From assembly GCF_018449475.1 (NCBI RefSeq), contig NZ_JAHCQH010000015.1:496001-560000 (forward strand): a stretch of DNA of 64,000 nucleotides. Reading direction: 5' to 3'. Below, piece by piece: positions 51,709 to 61,787 of this stretch. The notes under the pieces are model-generated. The model ran no database searches. It was not told the DNA's origin and saw nothing but the letters and a program-made list of their open reading frames with translations. This stretch comes from Ancylobacter radicis (GTDB lineage: Bacteria; Pseudomonadota; Alphaproteobacteria; Rhizobiales; Xanthobacteraceae). The translations under genes and the position numbers were made by a program. Within the stretch, counting starts at the first letter, position 1. Each line of letters begins with the position of its first letter.

Positions 51709-51773
51709 CGGGCGCGCCCGCCAAGAACCCGGCCCGCCAAAGGCGGCCATCCTCACCCCTCCGGGAGATTCCC

Positions 51774-52871
51774 ATGAAACGCCTGACCGAACGCCTGACC
51801 CGACGCCAGATCAACACCACCCTCTCCGCCCTCGCCCTCGGGGCGATGACGCTCTCGCTCGCCGGCCCGGCCCTCGCCCAGGACAAGGCGACGGTCGGTA
51901 TCGCCATGCCCACCAAGTCCTCCGCCCGCTGGATCGCCGATGGCGACAACATGGTGAAGGTGCTGAAGGAGCGCGGCTACAACACCGATCTGCAATATGC
52001 CGAGGATGACATCCCCAACCAGCTCGCGCAGATCGAGAACATGGTGACCAAAGGTGCCAAGGTACTGGTGATCGCCTCGATCGACGGCACCACCCTGTCC
52101 GACGTGCTGAAGCAGGCGCATGACAAGGGGATCAAGGTCATCGCCTATGACCGTCTGATCCGCGAAACGCCGAATGTCGACTACTATGCTACCTTCGACA
52201 ACTTCCAGGTCGGCGTGCTGCAGGCGGAATCGCTGCTGAAGGGCCTCGGCTATCCCGCGAATAAGGGGCCGTTCAATGTCGAGCTGTTCGGCGGCTCGCC
52301 GGACGACAACAACGCCTATTTCTTCTATGATGGCGCGCTCTCGGTCCTGAAGCCGCTGATCGACAACGGCACGCTGAAGATCCCGTCCGGCCAGATGGGC
52401 ATGGACAAGGTCTCGACGCTGCGCTGGGACGGCGCCACCGCCCAGGCGCGCATGGATAATCTGCTGAGCGCCTATTATTCCGACAAGACGCTCAATGGCG
52501 TGCTCTCGCCCTATGACGGGCTGTCCATCGGCATTCTGTCCTCGCTGAAGGGCGTGGGTTACGGCTCGGGCAAGATGAAGATGCCGGTCGTCACCGGGCA
52601 GGACGCCGAGGTGCCGTCGGTGAAGTCCATCCTCGCCGGCGAGCAGTACTCGACCATCTTCAAGGACACCCGCGAACTCGCCAAGGTCACCGCCGACATG
52701 GTGGACGCCTCGCTCTCGGGCAAGCCGGTCACGGTGAACGACACCAAGACCTACAATAACGGCGTCAAGGTGGTGCCTTCCTACCTCCTGAAGCCTGTCG
52801 TGGTCGACAAGGACAATTGGGAAAAGGTGCTGGTCGGCTCCGGCTACTACAAGCAGAACCAGATCAACTGA
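51774..52871 (+). CDS. chvE: Multiple-sugar-binding periplasmic protein ChvE
   Basis: A periplasmic aldose-binding protein (365 aa; long signal peptide with a basic, twin-Arg-like start RRQ and cleavage near ALAQ, residue 36). It is strikingly like Agrobacterium Chv[33 protein letters not shown] segments, [30 protein letters not shown] hinge and [17 protein letters not shown]. ChvE binds galactose, arabinose, xylose, glucose and sugar acids, and in Agrobacterium also works with VirA. No VirA-like kinase is here, so import is the likely role. It follows dgoA by 81 bases and is followed by a hairpin. Confidence 0.95.
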   Translation: MKRLTERLTRRQINTTLSALALGAMTLSLAGPALAQDKATVGIAMPTKSSARWIADGDNMVKVLKERGYNTDLQYAEDDIPNQLAQIENMVTKGAKVLVIASIDGTTLSDVLKQAHDKGIKVIAYDRLIRETPNVDYYATFDNFQVGVLQAESLLKGLGYPANKGPFNVELFGGSPDDNNAYFFYDGALSVLKPLIDNGTLKIPSGQMGMDKVSTLRWDGATAQARMDNLLSAYYSDKTLNGVLSPYDGLSIGILSSLKGVGYGSGKMKMPVVTGQDAEVPSVKSILAGEQYSTIFKDTRELAKVTADMVDASLSGKPVTVNDTKTYNNGVKVVPSYLLKPVVVDKDNWEKVLVGSGYYKQNQIN

Positions 52872-52884
52872 CGGCGAGGAGCGG

Positions 52885-52912
52885 CCCGCGCCGGCAATTC
52901 GTCCGGCGCGGG
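52885..52912 (+). promoter_or_regulatory. Hairpin between chvE and gguA
   Basis: A perfect 10-bp stem CCCGCGCCGG/CCGGCGCGGG with an eight-base loop and no U run. It occupies the same place, after the binding-protein gene, as the hairpins at 39236-39302. Confidence 0.7.
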
Positions 52913-52933
52913 TTCCGAACAGGGAGCTCGGTC

Positions 52934-54550
52934 ATGAACGCGCATCTGCACGCCGGCAGCCGCCCACAGGCAAGCCCTTCCCCGGAGCCCTCCGTGCTTC
53001 TGGAAATGCGGGGCATCAGCAAGCATTTCGGCGTCGTGAAGGCGCTGAGCGAGGTGAGCTTCACCGTGCGCCCCGGCGAGATCCACGCGCTTGTCGGCGA
53101 GAATGGCGCGGGCAAGTCGACGCTGATGAAGGTGCTGAGCGGGGTCTATCCGCATGGGTCCTATGAGGGAGCCATCATCTTCGACGGCGAGGAGCGTCGG
53201 TTCGCTGACATCACCGATTCCGAGGTGGAAGGTATCATCATCATCCATCAGGAACTCGCCCTGATCCCGCTGCTGTCGATCGCCGAGAACATCTTCATCG
53301 CCAACCCGCCCGGCCGCTTCGGCATCATCGACCGCGGCACGGTGCACCGGCGCACCAAGGAACTGCTCGCCAAGGTGGGCCTCGACGAGGCGCCGGACAC
53401 GCTGGTGACCAATATCGGCGTCGGCAAGCAGCAATTGGTGGAGATCGCCAAGGCGCTGTCGAAGAAGGTGCGCCTGCTCATCCTTGACGAGCCGACCGCC
53501 AGCCTGTCCGAGAAGGACAGCGCGGCGCTGCTGGAATTGCTGCTGGAGTTCAAGGCGCAGGGCATCGCTTCCATCCTCATCTCGCACAAGCTGAACGAGG
53601 TCTCCAAGGTCGCCGACCGTATCACCGTACTGCGCGACGGGCGCACCGTGGACACGCTGGACTGCCACGAGGGCGCGGTCGAGGAAGACCGCATCATCGC
53701 CAAGATGGTCGACCGCGACCTCGAGCACCGCTACCCCAAGCGCGAGCCCAAAGCCGTCGCCACCATCGGCGAGCCGATCTTCAAGGTCAGCAACTGGTCG
53801 GCCTATCACCCGCTGCATGGTGACCGGCAGGTCATCAAGAACGTCGATTTCGAGGTGCGGCGCGGCGAGATCGTCGGCATTGCCGGGCTCATGGGCGCCG
53901 GGCGCACCGAATTCGCCATGAGCGTCTTCGGCCGCTCCTGGGGCCAGAAGATCAGCGGGCGGGCCGAACTGGAGGGCCGCGAGGTCGATCTTTCCAGCGT
54001 GCGCCGCGCCATCGATGCCGGCCTCGCCTATGTCACCGAGGACCGCAAGCATCTCGGCCTGCTGCTGGCCGAGGACATCCGCAAGAACGTGACGCTGGCC
54101 AACCTGCCCGCCGTCGCCTCCGCGCGGGTCATCGACGAGATGAAGGAACTGCGCGTCGCCGGCGATTATCGGGGCCGCATGCGCATCCGCTGTCACAGCG
54201 TGTTTCAGGAAACCGGCAAGCTCTCGGGCGGCAATCAGCAGAAGGTGGTGCTGTCGAAATGGCTGTTCACCGACCCCAAGGTGCTGATCCTCGACGAGCC
54301 CACGCGCGGCATCGATGTCGGCGCGAAATATGAAATCTACTGCATCATCAATGAGCTGGCGGATGCCGGCAAAGGCGTCGTGGTGATCTCCTCGGAGATG
54401 CCGGAACTGCTCGGCATCTGCGACCGCATCTGCGTGATGAACGAGGGCGCCTTTGTCGGCGAATTCCCCGGCGCGGAAGCGACCCAGGAAAAGATCATGC
54501 GCGCCATCATGCGCAAGGGAGAGCCGCGCCCCATGGAGACACTGGCATGA
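52934..54550 (+). CDS. gguA: Multiple monosaccharide ABC transporter ATP-binding protein GguA
   Basis: A 538-residue fused double ATPase. Half 1 has [18 protein letters not shown] near residue 55 and [16 protein letters not shown]; half 2 has [32 protein letters not shown] and [17 protein letters not shown]. It is of the MmsA/GguA type found next to chvE in Agrobacterium. The ATG at 52934 has AGGGAG upstream and is where homology begins. gguB overlaps its stop by ATGA. Confidence 0.94.
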   Translation: MNAHLHAGSRPQASPSPEPSVLLEMRGISKHFGVVKALSEVSFTVRPGEIHALVGENGAGKSTLMKVLSGVYPHGSYEGAIIFDGEERRFADITDSEVEGIIIIHQELALIPLLSIAENIFIANPPGRFGIIDRGTVHRRTKELLAKVGLDEAPDTLVTNIGVGKQQLVEIAKALSKKVRLLILDEPTASLSEKDSAALLELLLEFKAQGIASILISHKLNEVSKVADRITVLRDGRTVDTLDCHEGAVEEDRIIAKMVDRDLEHRYPKREPKAVATIGEPIFKVSNWSAYHPLHGDRQVIKNVDFEVRRGEIVGIAGLMGAGRTEFAMSVFGRSWGQKISGRAELEGREVDLSSVRRAIDAGLAYVTEDRKHLGLLLAEDIRKNVTLANLPAVASARVIDEMKELRVAGDYRGRMRIRCHSVFQETGKLSGGNQQKVVLSKWLFTDPKVLILDEPTRGIDVGAKYEIYCIINELADAGKGVVVISSEMPELLGICDRICVMNEGAFVGEFPGAEATQEKIMRAIMRKGEPRPMETLA

Positions 54551-55734
54551 GCGACACCGCGCTGAAGGACAAGCCGCACCATGCCGGCTTCCTGAAGAAC
54601 AATCTGCGCGAATACGGGATGATGATCTCGCTGTTCGCCATCATGATCTTCTTCGAGGTGATGACCAGCGGCACGCTGATGCGCCCGCTCAACCTCACCA
54701 ATCTCGTGCTGCAGAACAGCTACATCGTCATCATGGCGCTGGGTATGCTGCTGGTGATCGTCACCGGCCATATCGACCTGTCGGTCGGCTCGGTGGCCGG
54801 TTTCATCGGCGCGGTCGCGGCGGTGCTGATGGTCAAGTTCGGCGTCCACTACATCCCGGCGACGCTGATCTGCCTCGCGCTCGGCGGGCTGATCGGGGCG
54901 GCGCAGGGCTATTGGGTGGCCTATTTCAAGATCCCGTCCTTCATCGTCACCCTCGCCGGGATGCTGGTGTTCAAGGGGCTGGCGCTGGCCATCCTCGCCG
55001 GCCAGTCGGTCGGCCCGTTCCCGCCGGAGTTCCAGAAGCTCTCCTCCGGCTTCATCCCGGAACTGATCCCCGATGCCGGCACGCTCTACCCGACCTCGCT
55101 CCTGCTCGGCACCGTGCTGGCTCTCGCTCTGGTCTGGCTCAATTTCCGCGGCCGCACCCGGCAGGAAGCCCATCATCTCGACACCGAGCCCTATGGCTTC
55201 TTCCTCGCCAAGAACCTGATGCTGTTCGGCATCATCGTCTATTTCGCCTATCTGATCGCCTCGCATCGCGGCCTGCCCAATGTGCTGGTCGTCATGGCGG
55301 CGCTGATCGCGCTCTACGCCTTCATCACCACGCGCACCACCATTGGCCGGCAGATCTACGCCGTCGGTGGCAATGAGAAGGCGGCCAAGCTATCGGGCAT
55401 CAAGACCGAGCGCCTGACCTTCCTGACCTTCGTGAATATGGGCGTGCTGGCCGCACTGGCCGGCCTCGTTTTCGCGGCACGCCTCAACACGGCGACGCCG
55501 AAGGCCGGCATCGGCTTCGAGCTCGACGTGATCGCCGCCTGCTTCATCGGCGGCGCCTCGGCCTATGGCGGCGTCGGGCGCGTCGGCGGCGCGGTGATCG
55601 GCGCGCTGATCATGGGCGTCATGAACAATGGCATGTCGATCCTCGGCATCGGCATTGACTACCAGCAGGTGATCAAGGGCCTCGTCCTGCTCGGCGCCGT
55701 CTGCCTCGACGTCTACAACCAGCGCCGCGCCTGA
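54547..55734 (+). CDS. gguB: Multiple monosaccharide ABC transporter permease GguB
   Basis: A 395-residue permease, longer than the 330-residue Ytf permeases in this locus, as is usual for GguB/MmsB. It starts with a soluble segment [19 protein letters not shown]. It has about ten hydrophobic segments, the motif [24 protein letters not shown], and late signature [20 protein letters not shown]. It completes the ChvE importer. In Agrobacterium gguC follows; here the next gene is a cytochrome on the opposite strand, and this closes the sugar locus. Confidence 0.94.
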   Translation: MSDTALKDKPHHAGFLKNNLREYGMMISLFAIMIFFEVMTSGTLMRPLNLTNLVLQNSYIVIMALGMLLVIVTGHIDLSVGSVAGFIGAVAAVLMVKFGVHYIPATLICLALGGLIGAAQGYWVAYFKIPSFIVTLAGMLVFKGLALAILAGQSVGPFPPEFQKLSSGFIPELIPDAGTLYPTSLLLGTVLALALVWLNFRGRTRQEAHHLDTEPYGFFLAKNLMLFGIIVYFAYLIASHRGLPNVLVVMAALIALYAFITTRTTIGRQIYAVGGNEKAAKLSGIKTERLTFLTFVNMGVLAALAGLVFAARLNTATPKAGIGFELDVIAACFIGGASAYGGVGRVGGAVIGALIMGVMNNGMSILGIGIDYQQVIKGLVLLGAVCLDVYNQRRA

Positions 55735-55763
55735 CGCGCCCGCCGGGCGCGGGACACGACGGG

Positions 55764-55794
55764 ACCCAACCCTGACCTACTGTCAGGGCTGGGT
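55764..55794. terminator. Hairpin between convergent gguB and cytochrome gene
   Basis: ACCCA-a-CCCTGAC-ctact-GTCAGGG-c-TGGGT, a 12-bp interrupted stem that includes the cytochrome stop codon. No U run is visible; a bidirectional end signal is plausible. Confidence 0.45.
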
Positions 55795-57738
55795 CTGCAG
55801 CGTCTGGATCACCTGCTGGCCGAAGCTCTCGACATAGGCGTGCTGCTGCGCCGGCTCCAGCCCCTTGGCCGAGGCGACGAGGCCGCAATAGCCGGCGATC
55901 AGCGCATTGGCGATATCCGCCAGCCGCGCCTTCGGGTTCTTCGAGACGAGGTCGCGGGCGAGGTCGCTGCCGCGCGTACCGGCGAGCGGCAGCGACGGCG
56001 TGCCGAGCGCGGCGCTCGCCGCGGTCTTGAGATCCGCCGGCAGCTTGGCGGCAAGCTCCGCCGGGCAGGCGAGCGGGCCGGCAAGGCTCTCCGGTTCGCG
56101 CGCCACCAGCGAGGTGCCGGCCGCCGCCGCCCAGATCACCGGCACCGCCGGAAGGGCGGCGGGCGCGGCGCGCAGCGACACATCGGCGGCGGCCTGCAGG
56201 GTGAAGGCGCGCAGCCGCGCATATTTGGTGTAGTCGTCCGCCCCGCTCGCCGCGACCACCGGGCAATAGGCCGCCATCATCGCATCCACCACCTCGGGCG
56301 GGGAGGCGTCGGGGGCCGCGCCCTCATAGCTGTCGACCAGCGAAGCGACATCGGTATTGCCGCCGGCGATCTCGGCCGAGAGGGCCGCCACCGCCTTCGG
56401 GTCCGGGCCATCCGCCCCCGGCGCGCCGCCGACCTGCGCGCAATCGAACTTGGATGCGGCCTGCGTGCCGTAATCAGGCACCTTCACCGTCTCGCGCCAC
56501 GCCGCCACCATCGACGGCGTCGTGTTGGACGGCGCACCATTGCCCCAGCTGGTGCGGACATAATTGGCGAGGTCGGCAATGTCGGCATCGGAGAGCCGTC
56601 CGGCGAAGGACGGCATGGCGCTGAACCGCCCGCTTGCCGGCAAACCGCCCAGCACGACGGAGATGACATTGTACGGCTCCGCCGCCGTCACCGCCGGATT
56701 GCCGGCCAGCGGCGGGATCGCCGTTCCCATGCCGGTGCCCATCGCCTGATGGCAGGCGGCGCAGTTATCGACATAGAGCCGGGCCGCGCGGGCATGGACT
56801 TCCGGGGTCAGCGGCGAGGATTTCTGCGGCGCCGGGGCGTCCTGCGGCGGCGGGCTGTCGAGCAGATAGGTCGCCATGGCCGCGAGATCGGCCTGCGTGA
56901 GGAAGGCCAGGCTGTCATGCACCACTTCCGCCATCGGGCCGAACACCGTGGTCTTGCCGGTGGCCTCGCCGCCCTTGAGGAAGGCGATCAGCGTGTCCTT
57001 CTGCCAGTTCTTCGCCAGCGCGCCGGAGGCGATGTCCGGGGCGTAGAAACCGTCGATCTCCGCGCCGGTGAAGGCCGCCTTGCCCTTGATCGCGCCCATG
57101 ATGTTGCGCGGGCTGTGGCAGTCCGAGCAATGGCCGAGCGCCTCGACCAGATAGGCGCCGCGATTCCATTCGTCGCTCTTGCCGGGGGTCGGGGTGAAGG
57201 TCGCCGGGCGGAAGAACAGCTCGCGCCAGGCGATCATGCCGAAGCGTATGTCGAAGGGAAAGGCCAGCCCGTTCGCCGGGTTGGGCGCGTTCACCGCCGG
57301 GATGCGGCGCACATAGGCCCACAGCGCCTTCAGGTCGTCGTCGGTGATGCCGGTATAGGCGTCGAAAGGCATGGCCGGGTAGAGAAAGGCGCCGTCCTTG
57401 CGGATGCCGTCATGCAGGGCACGGCGGAAATCTTCAAACGTCCAGTCGCCGATGCCGGTCGCACGATCGGAGGTGATGTTCACCGAATAGAGCGTGCCGA
57501 ACGGCGTCTTCAGCCCGAGCCCGCCCGCATAGGGCTTGTTGGGATCGGCCGAGTGGCAGGGCATGCAATCCGCCGCGCGGGCCAGATACTCGCCACGGGC
57601 GACCAGAGCGGAATCGTCCGGTTGGGTGCTGGACTGGGCACTGGCCGGGAGCGAGGCCGCCCCCATCAGGGTCAGGAGCGACAGCCCCCCGAACAGGCCA
57701 AGCACGGTCCCCCGTCCCATTCCGTTGCGCGCGACCAT
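55783..57738 (-). CDS. Tri-haem cytochrome c with duplicated C-terminal Cys-pair domain
   Basis: An exported (signal to about residue 35) cytochrome of 651 aa. Three CxxCH haem sites, CMPCH, CSDCH and CAACH, lie near residues 58, 204 and 326, in the pattern of the cytochrome subunits of membrane alcohol, gluconate or aldehyde dehydrogenases. Those are usually about 430-470 aa; here some 220 more residues follow (about 424-651). They form two similar halves, each with one N-side Cys (FDCAQ, LACPA) and one YC (MAAYCPVV, IAGYCGLV). No dehydrogenase flavoprotein or quinoprotein gene is adjacent. GGAGGACG precedes the chosen ATG at 57738. It probably passes electrons from a periplasmic dehydrogenase to the respiratory chain. 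Confidence 0.88.
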   Translation of the reverse strand: MVARNGMGRGTVLGLFGGLSLLTLMGAASLPASAQSSTQPDDSALVARGEYLARAADCMPCHSADPNKPYAGGLGLKTPFGTLYSVNITSDRATGIGDWTFEDFRRALHDGIRKDGAFLYPAMPFDAYTGITDDDLKALWAYVRRIPAVNAPNPANGLAFPFDIRFGMIAWRELFFRPATFTPTPGKSDEWNRGAYLVEALGHCSDCHSPRNIMGAIKGKAAFTGAEIDGFYAPDIASGALAKNWQKDTLIAFLKGGEATGKTTVFGPMAEVVHDSLAFLTQADLAAMATYLLDSPPPQDAPAPQKSSPLTPEVHARAARLYVDNCAACHQAMGTGMGTAIPPLAGNPAVTAAEPYNVISVVLGGLPASGRFSAMPSFAGRLSDADIADLANYVRTSWGNGAPSNTTPSMVAAWRETVKVPDYGTQAASKFDCAQVGGAPGADGPDPKAVAALSAEIAGGNTDVASLVDSYEGAAPDASPPEVVDAMMAAYCPVVAASGADDYTKYARLRAFTLQAAADVSLRAAPAALPAVPVIWAAAAGTSLVAREPESLAGPLACPAELAAKLPADLKTAASAALGTPSLPLAGTRGSDLARDLVSKNPKARLADIANALIAGYCGLVASAKGLEPAQQHAYVESFGQQVIQTLQTQP

Positions 57739-57888
57739 GACCCGTCCTCCACTACCCATCTTCCCTTACTGGAACCATTCCATGAAGCAACGATAACCGC
57801 CAGACGGGAAAGCGCGATTTATTATCGAGGAACAGCGGGAAAGGCCGGGCAGAGAGGGCGCGAAGGGGTGGAGCGCGAACCCGGGTAC

Positions 57889-57925
57889 GAAAAACCCCGG
57901 CGCGGATGACCGGGCCGGGGCTTTT
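57889..57925 (-). terminator. Intrinsic terminator after trxA
   Basis: On the minus strand GCCCCGGCCCGG...CGCCGGGGTTTTT: the stem CCCCGGC/GCCGGGG (57914-57920 with 57895-57901) with a U run. It lies about 50 bases past the trxA stop. The rest of 57739-57888 shows nothing I can name. Confidence 0.8.
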
Positions 57926-57973
57926 GCGGAACGGGTCGTCAGGAAACGGCCGGACGTCCCGGCCGCCGCCGCA

Positions 57974-58294
57974 TCAGATCGAGTTGTTGATCCACTGCAG
58001 CATCTTGGCCTTCGGCGCCGCGCCGACCTGGCGCGAGGCGATCTGGCCGTCCTTGAACAGCAGCAGGGTCGGGATCGACATGATGCCGTATTTCGACGCG
58101 GTGTTCGGATTCTCGTCGACGTTGAGCTTGACGATCTTCACCTTGTCGCCAAGCTCCCCCGACACTTCTTCGAGCACCGGCGCGACCATGCGGCAGGGGC
58201 CGCACCACTCAGCCCAGAAATCCACGAGCACCGGCTCGGAAGACTTCAGCACGTCGGACTCGAAGCTGCTGTCCGACACTTTTTCAACGCCCAT
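57974..58294 (-). CDS. trxA: Thioredoxin
   Basis: A cytoplasmic disulfide reductase (106 aa) with the active site [11 protein letters not shown] near residue 31 and cis-Pro in [15 protein letters not shown] lies ten bases before the ATG at 58294; an in-frame start at 58324 lacks one. Its place next to addA is a common arrangement in alphaproteobacteria. It is separated from addA by 76 bases and has its own terminator. Confidence 0.96.
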   Translation of the reverse strand: MGVEKVSDSSFESDVLKSSEPVLVDFWAEWCGPCRMVAPVLEEVSGELGDKVKIVKLNVDENPNTASKYGIMSIPTLLLFKDGQIASRQVGAAPKAKMLQWINNSI

Positions 58295-58370
58295 GGCGGT
58301 TACCTCTGTAACGGGAATAGACAAGTTGCCACCAACCTAGGTACCGCCCCTAGCTTGCGTCAAGGCAGCG

Positions 58371-61300
58371 TCACGGCGACGTGACGCGATCCCCAGCTGC
58401 CGCCAGCGCGGCAGGCTCCAGCAAATGGGCGCGCGGGCCGGCCGTATAGACCAGAATGGCCGCGATCTCCTTGCCCGGAAACAGTTTCCCGAGCAGCCGC
58501 GCATACAGCGCCACTTGCCGCACATGCGCGGCCGGCAGGTCTGCCGCGCGTTGCGGCACATGCCGGTCGGTCTTGAAATCGGCCACCAGCACCCGGCCCG
58601 GCAGCACGGCGAGGCGGTCGATTCGGCCGGAGACGGCCGTGCCATCCTCCAACGTGCCGACGATCGGCACTTCCGCATGCCCGCCGGGGCCGAACAGCGG
58701 GGCGAGTTCGGGCAGGTCGAGCACCGCCAGCACCTCGGCGAGCAGGGCCTCGCGCGCGGCCTCCGGCAGGTCCGAGGCAGCCGCCAGCAGGCGCCGCCCG
58801 GGCGCGGCCCGCTCCGGCGCCGGCACCTCCGCCAGCCCCGCCATCAGCCGGTGCAACAGCTCGCCCCGCTCGCGCGCCGCCGCCATCCCCGCCCGATCCG
58901 CCGAGGCGACGGGCGCGGCCGAGGAGGGCCGCACGGACGGGCGCGGCGCCGGCGCTCCCGTCGGGGGCCGGGCGAGGCGGCGGGCCAGCTCGCTTTCCTC
59001 AGCGCCGGCCGACAGTGCCGTCGACACCGGCGCCGGGGACAGATCCGGGGCCGGCACGTCCTGCGCCCGCCAGCGCCGCACAGTGCCGGCAAAGCCGACG
59101 GCCGGATGCTCCACCGCGTCCGGCGCCAGCGCGTCATGGACGAGGTTGTACCAGCACTCGGCCGGCCGCGCTTTGGCCGGGTCCGCCCCGCACAGCACCA
59201 GCGCGCTCTCGGCGCGGGTCAGCGCGACATAGAGCAGACGGCGATATTCGTCCTGCTGCGCGTCATCTTCCTTCTGCCGGGCGGCGGCGATGGCCGGCGT
59301 GTCGCGTTTCTTCGAGGGCGCATGAACGGCGAGGCGCCGCCCGTCGGCCGTCTCGATGCGTACCAGCCCGGCGCTGCGGCGGGTCATCGGCCCACTCGTC
59401 GTATCCGCCAGGATGACATAGGGCGCCTCCAGTCCCTTGGCGCCGTGCACCGTCATCACCCGCACCTCGTCGCGCCCCGCCTCCATGTCGCGCTTGGCCT
59501 CGGCGCCGCCGCGCCGCAGAAAGGCGAGGAAGCCGGCCAGCGAGGGCGCCTCGACGCTTTCATAGGCCCGCGCCAGCGCGAGCATCTCGTCAAGCGCGTC
59601 CGCCGCCTCCGGTCCGAGCCGGGCCAGCATGGCAGCGCGGCCGCGCTCGCGCCCGAGCACGCGGGCATAGAAATCGAACGGCCGCAGCCGCCGCGCCTCA
59701 ACACGCAGCCGGGCGAGCCGCGCCGCCGCCCCCGCCCATTTGGGATTCTCCTCTGCCCGCGCGACCAGTGCCTCCTCCAGACGCCGCGTGCGCTCCGGGC
59801 AGAGTTCCATCAGGTCATCATCGTCGAAACCAAAGAGCGGGCTTTTCAGCGCGCAGGCCAGCGCCAGTTCGTCGTCGCGCGACAGCAGCGCGTCGCCGAG
59901 CGCCATCAGGTCCATCACCGCGATATGCTCGGCCACCACCAGCCGGTCGGCGCCGGCCACCGGCACATGCGCCTGCTTCAGCTCGCGGATGATCGCCTCG
60001 AACAGGCTGTCGCGCCGGCGCACCAATATGAGAAAGTCGCCCGGCCGCGCGGCGCGCGCGCCGTGCCGCCCGCTCAGGGGGAAACGCTGCGCGATCCGCG
60101 CGGCGATGTGGCGGGCGATGTTCACCGCCAGCCGCGCTTTCGGATTGTCCGCCGCCGGCGCGTCGAGCGGGCGCTGCCAGGCGTCGATATCGACCGCCGC
60201 GCTCGGCGCCTCCGGCTCCCACAGCTCCACCAGCGCCGGCAGGCTGGCATGGATCGCCTCATGTAGCGGGCGCGCATTGTCGGCCGACAGGCCGCGATGG
60301 GCGCTTTCCTGGGCAAACACCTCGTCCACCGCCGCGAGGATTCCCGGCGCCGAGCGGAAGGAATGCTTCAGCGGGATATGCCGGAAATTCGCCCCGCCGG
60401 CCCGTTCGAATTCGCGCCGCACCGTGTCGAAGCGGCGGGGATCTGCGCCCTGAAACGAGAAGATCGACTGCTTCTCGTCGCCCACCACAAAGAGCGAACG
60501 GGGAAGACCCAAGGGCTCCGCCCGCGCTCCTTCGCCGGCAAAGAATTCGGCGACCAGCGGGCGGATCACCTCCCATTGTTCGGGACTGGTGTCCTGCGCC
60601 TCGTCCAGCAGCACATGGTCGATGCCCTGATCGAGCTTGTAATGCACCCAGGCCGAGGCGCCGGAGGCGAGCAGGCGCCGCGCATGGTTGACGAGGTCGG
60701 CGAAGTCGAGCACGCCGCGCGCCGCCTTGGCCCGCTCATAGCGGCGGACCGCCTCACGCCCCAGCGCCAGCACCGCCCGGCTGCGCTCATAGGCGCGCGC
60801 GGCGGCCAGGAGTTTGGCCAGCGGCGCCACGCGGTCGCGCTCGGTGATGAGCAGCGGGTAGCGCGCGCGCACCGCCGCCGCGCCGAACTGCTTCTCGTCA
60901 TAGGCCTCGCCATCCTCTTTCAGGAACACCGAGGCATAGGCGTCCGCCGCCGCATCGGGCGGGGCGGCATCGGCGGCGAGCAGGCCCCGGCCGCGCTTGG
61001 CGCAATTGCCGCCCTCCTCGATCAGGGCCCGGCCGAGCCCGATCCAGGAGCCGCGCGGCAGCAGCGCCTCCTCGACGATCCGCCGCTCCACCTCGCGCGG
61101 GTCGATCGGCCCGGCCAGCCCCACCGCCTCGGCCAGTTCCGCCTCGCTGGCCTCCAGCACCTGCGGGTCGGCGATGATGGCGGCGATGATGTCCTCGATG
61201 CCGGTATCGGACACCTGATCCACCAGCAGCCCGAGCGCCCGGCCGAGCGGGCTCGCCGGCGCCCCGGCCGCCTGAAGCACCACATCGGCGCGCACGCGGG

Positions 61301-61787
61301 CGAGCAGTTCCTTGCGGCCCGGCTCGTCCAGCTCGCCAAAGCCGGCCGGGACGCCCGCCTCGAAAGGAAAGGCATGCAGCAGCGCGCCGCAAAAGGCGTG
61401 GATGGTCTGGATCTTCAGCCCGCCCGGCGTTTCCAGCGCCTGCGCGAACAGCCGGCGGGCGCGGGCGCGGCGCGCGGCATCCACCGCGCCGCCATCGGCG
61501 GCAATGATCGCGGCGTCGAGCGCGGCATCGTCCAGCGTCACCCAGCGGCGCAACTCGTCCAGCACCCGGTTCGCCATATTGGCGGCGGCGGCCTTGGTAT
61601 AGGTGAGGCACAGAATGCGGCCCGGCGGCACGCCGCGCATCAGCAGCCGGATCACCCGGCGCGCCAGCACATGGGTCTTGCCCGAGCCGGCATTGGCCGA
61701 GACCCAGGCGGAAATCGCCGGGTCCGACGCCTGACCCTGAAGCCCGGTGGCGTCGCGCAGCGCCGGGGTGGAGAGCAGTTCGCTCAT
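58371..61787 (-). CDS. addA: Double-strand break repair helicase-nuclease AddA
   Basis: Helicase-nuclease subunit (1,138 aa) of the AddAB (RecBCD-like) complex that processes DNA ends for recombination. UvrD-type motifs are clear: NAGSGKTHVLARRVIRLL (Walker A, about 33), LLDEAQDTSPEQW (about 395), VGDEKQSIFSFQGADP, MTVHGAKGLEAPYV (about 775), and YVALTRAESALVL. The C-terminal PD-(D/E)xK nuclease has SGRIDRLAVLPGRVLVADFKTDR near residue 1,070. It overlaps addB by ATGA. Length and order match the rhizobial type. Confidence 0.95.
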   Translation of the reverse strand: MSELLSTPALRDATGLQGQASDPAISAWVSANAGSGKTHVLARRVIRLLMRGVPPGRILCLTYTKAAAANMANRVLDELRRWVTLDDAALDAAIIAADGGAVDAARRARARRLFAQALETPGGLKIQTIHAFCGALLHAFPFEAGVPAGFGELDEPGRKELLARVRADVVLQAAGAPASPLGRALGLLVDQVSDTGIEDIIAAIIADPQVLEASEAELAEAVGLAGPIDPREVERRIVEEALLPRGSWIGLGRALIEEGGNCAKRGRGLLAADAAPPDAAADAYASVFLKEDGEAYDEKQFGAAAVRARYPLLITERDRVAPLAKLLAAARAYERSRAVLALGREAVRRYERAKAARGVLDFADLVNHARRLLASGASAWVHYKLDQGIDHVLLDEAQDTSPEQWEVIRPLVAEFFAGEGARAEPLGLPRSLFVVGDEKQSIFSFQGADPRRFDTVRREFERAGGANFRHIPLKHSFRSAPGILAAVDEVFAQESAHRGLSADNARPLHEAIHASLPALVELWEPEAPSAAVDIDAWQRPLDAPAADNPKARLAVNIARHIAARIAQRFPLSGRHGARAARPGDFLILVRRRDSLFEAIIRELKQAHVPVAGADRLVVAEHIAVMDLMALGDALLSRDDELALACALKSPLFGFDDDDLMELCPERTRRLEEALVARAEENPKWAGAAARLARLRVEARRLRPFDFYARVLGRERGRAAMLARLGPEAADALDEMLALARAYESVEAPSLAGFLAFLRRGGAEAKRDMEAGRDEVRVMTVHGAKGLEAPYVILADTTSGPMTRRSAGLVRIETADGRRLAVHAPSKKRDTPAIAAARQKEDDAQQDEYRRLLYVALTRAESALVLCGADPAKARPAECWYNLVHDALAPDAVEHPAVGFAGTVRRWRAQDVPAPDLSPAPVSTALSAGAEESELARRLARPPTGAPAPRPSVRPSSAAPVASADRAGMAAARERGELLHRLMAGLAEVPAPERAAPGRRLLAAASDLPEAAREALLAEVLAVLDLPELAPLFGPGGHAEVPIVGTLEDGTAVSGRIDRLAVLPGRVLVADFKTDRHVPQRAADLPAAHVRQVALYARLLGKLFPGKEIAAILVYTAGPRAHLLEPAALAAAGDRVTSP

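Noticed and set aside
38262-55734. Possibility that the sugar locus is a mobile island
   Set aside because: No transposase, integrase, flanking repeat or tRNA boundary is seen. Only mild codon differences exist, so transfer is not supported.
57771-57800. GGAAC-N15-CGAT on the plus strand upstream of the cytochrome gene as an EcfG promoter
   Set aside because: Spacing and -10 are off consensus and no gene lies downstream on that strand.
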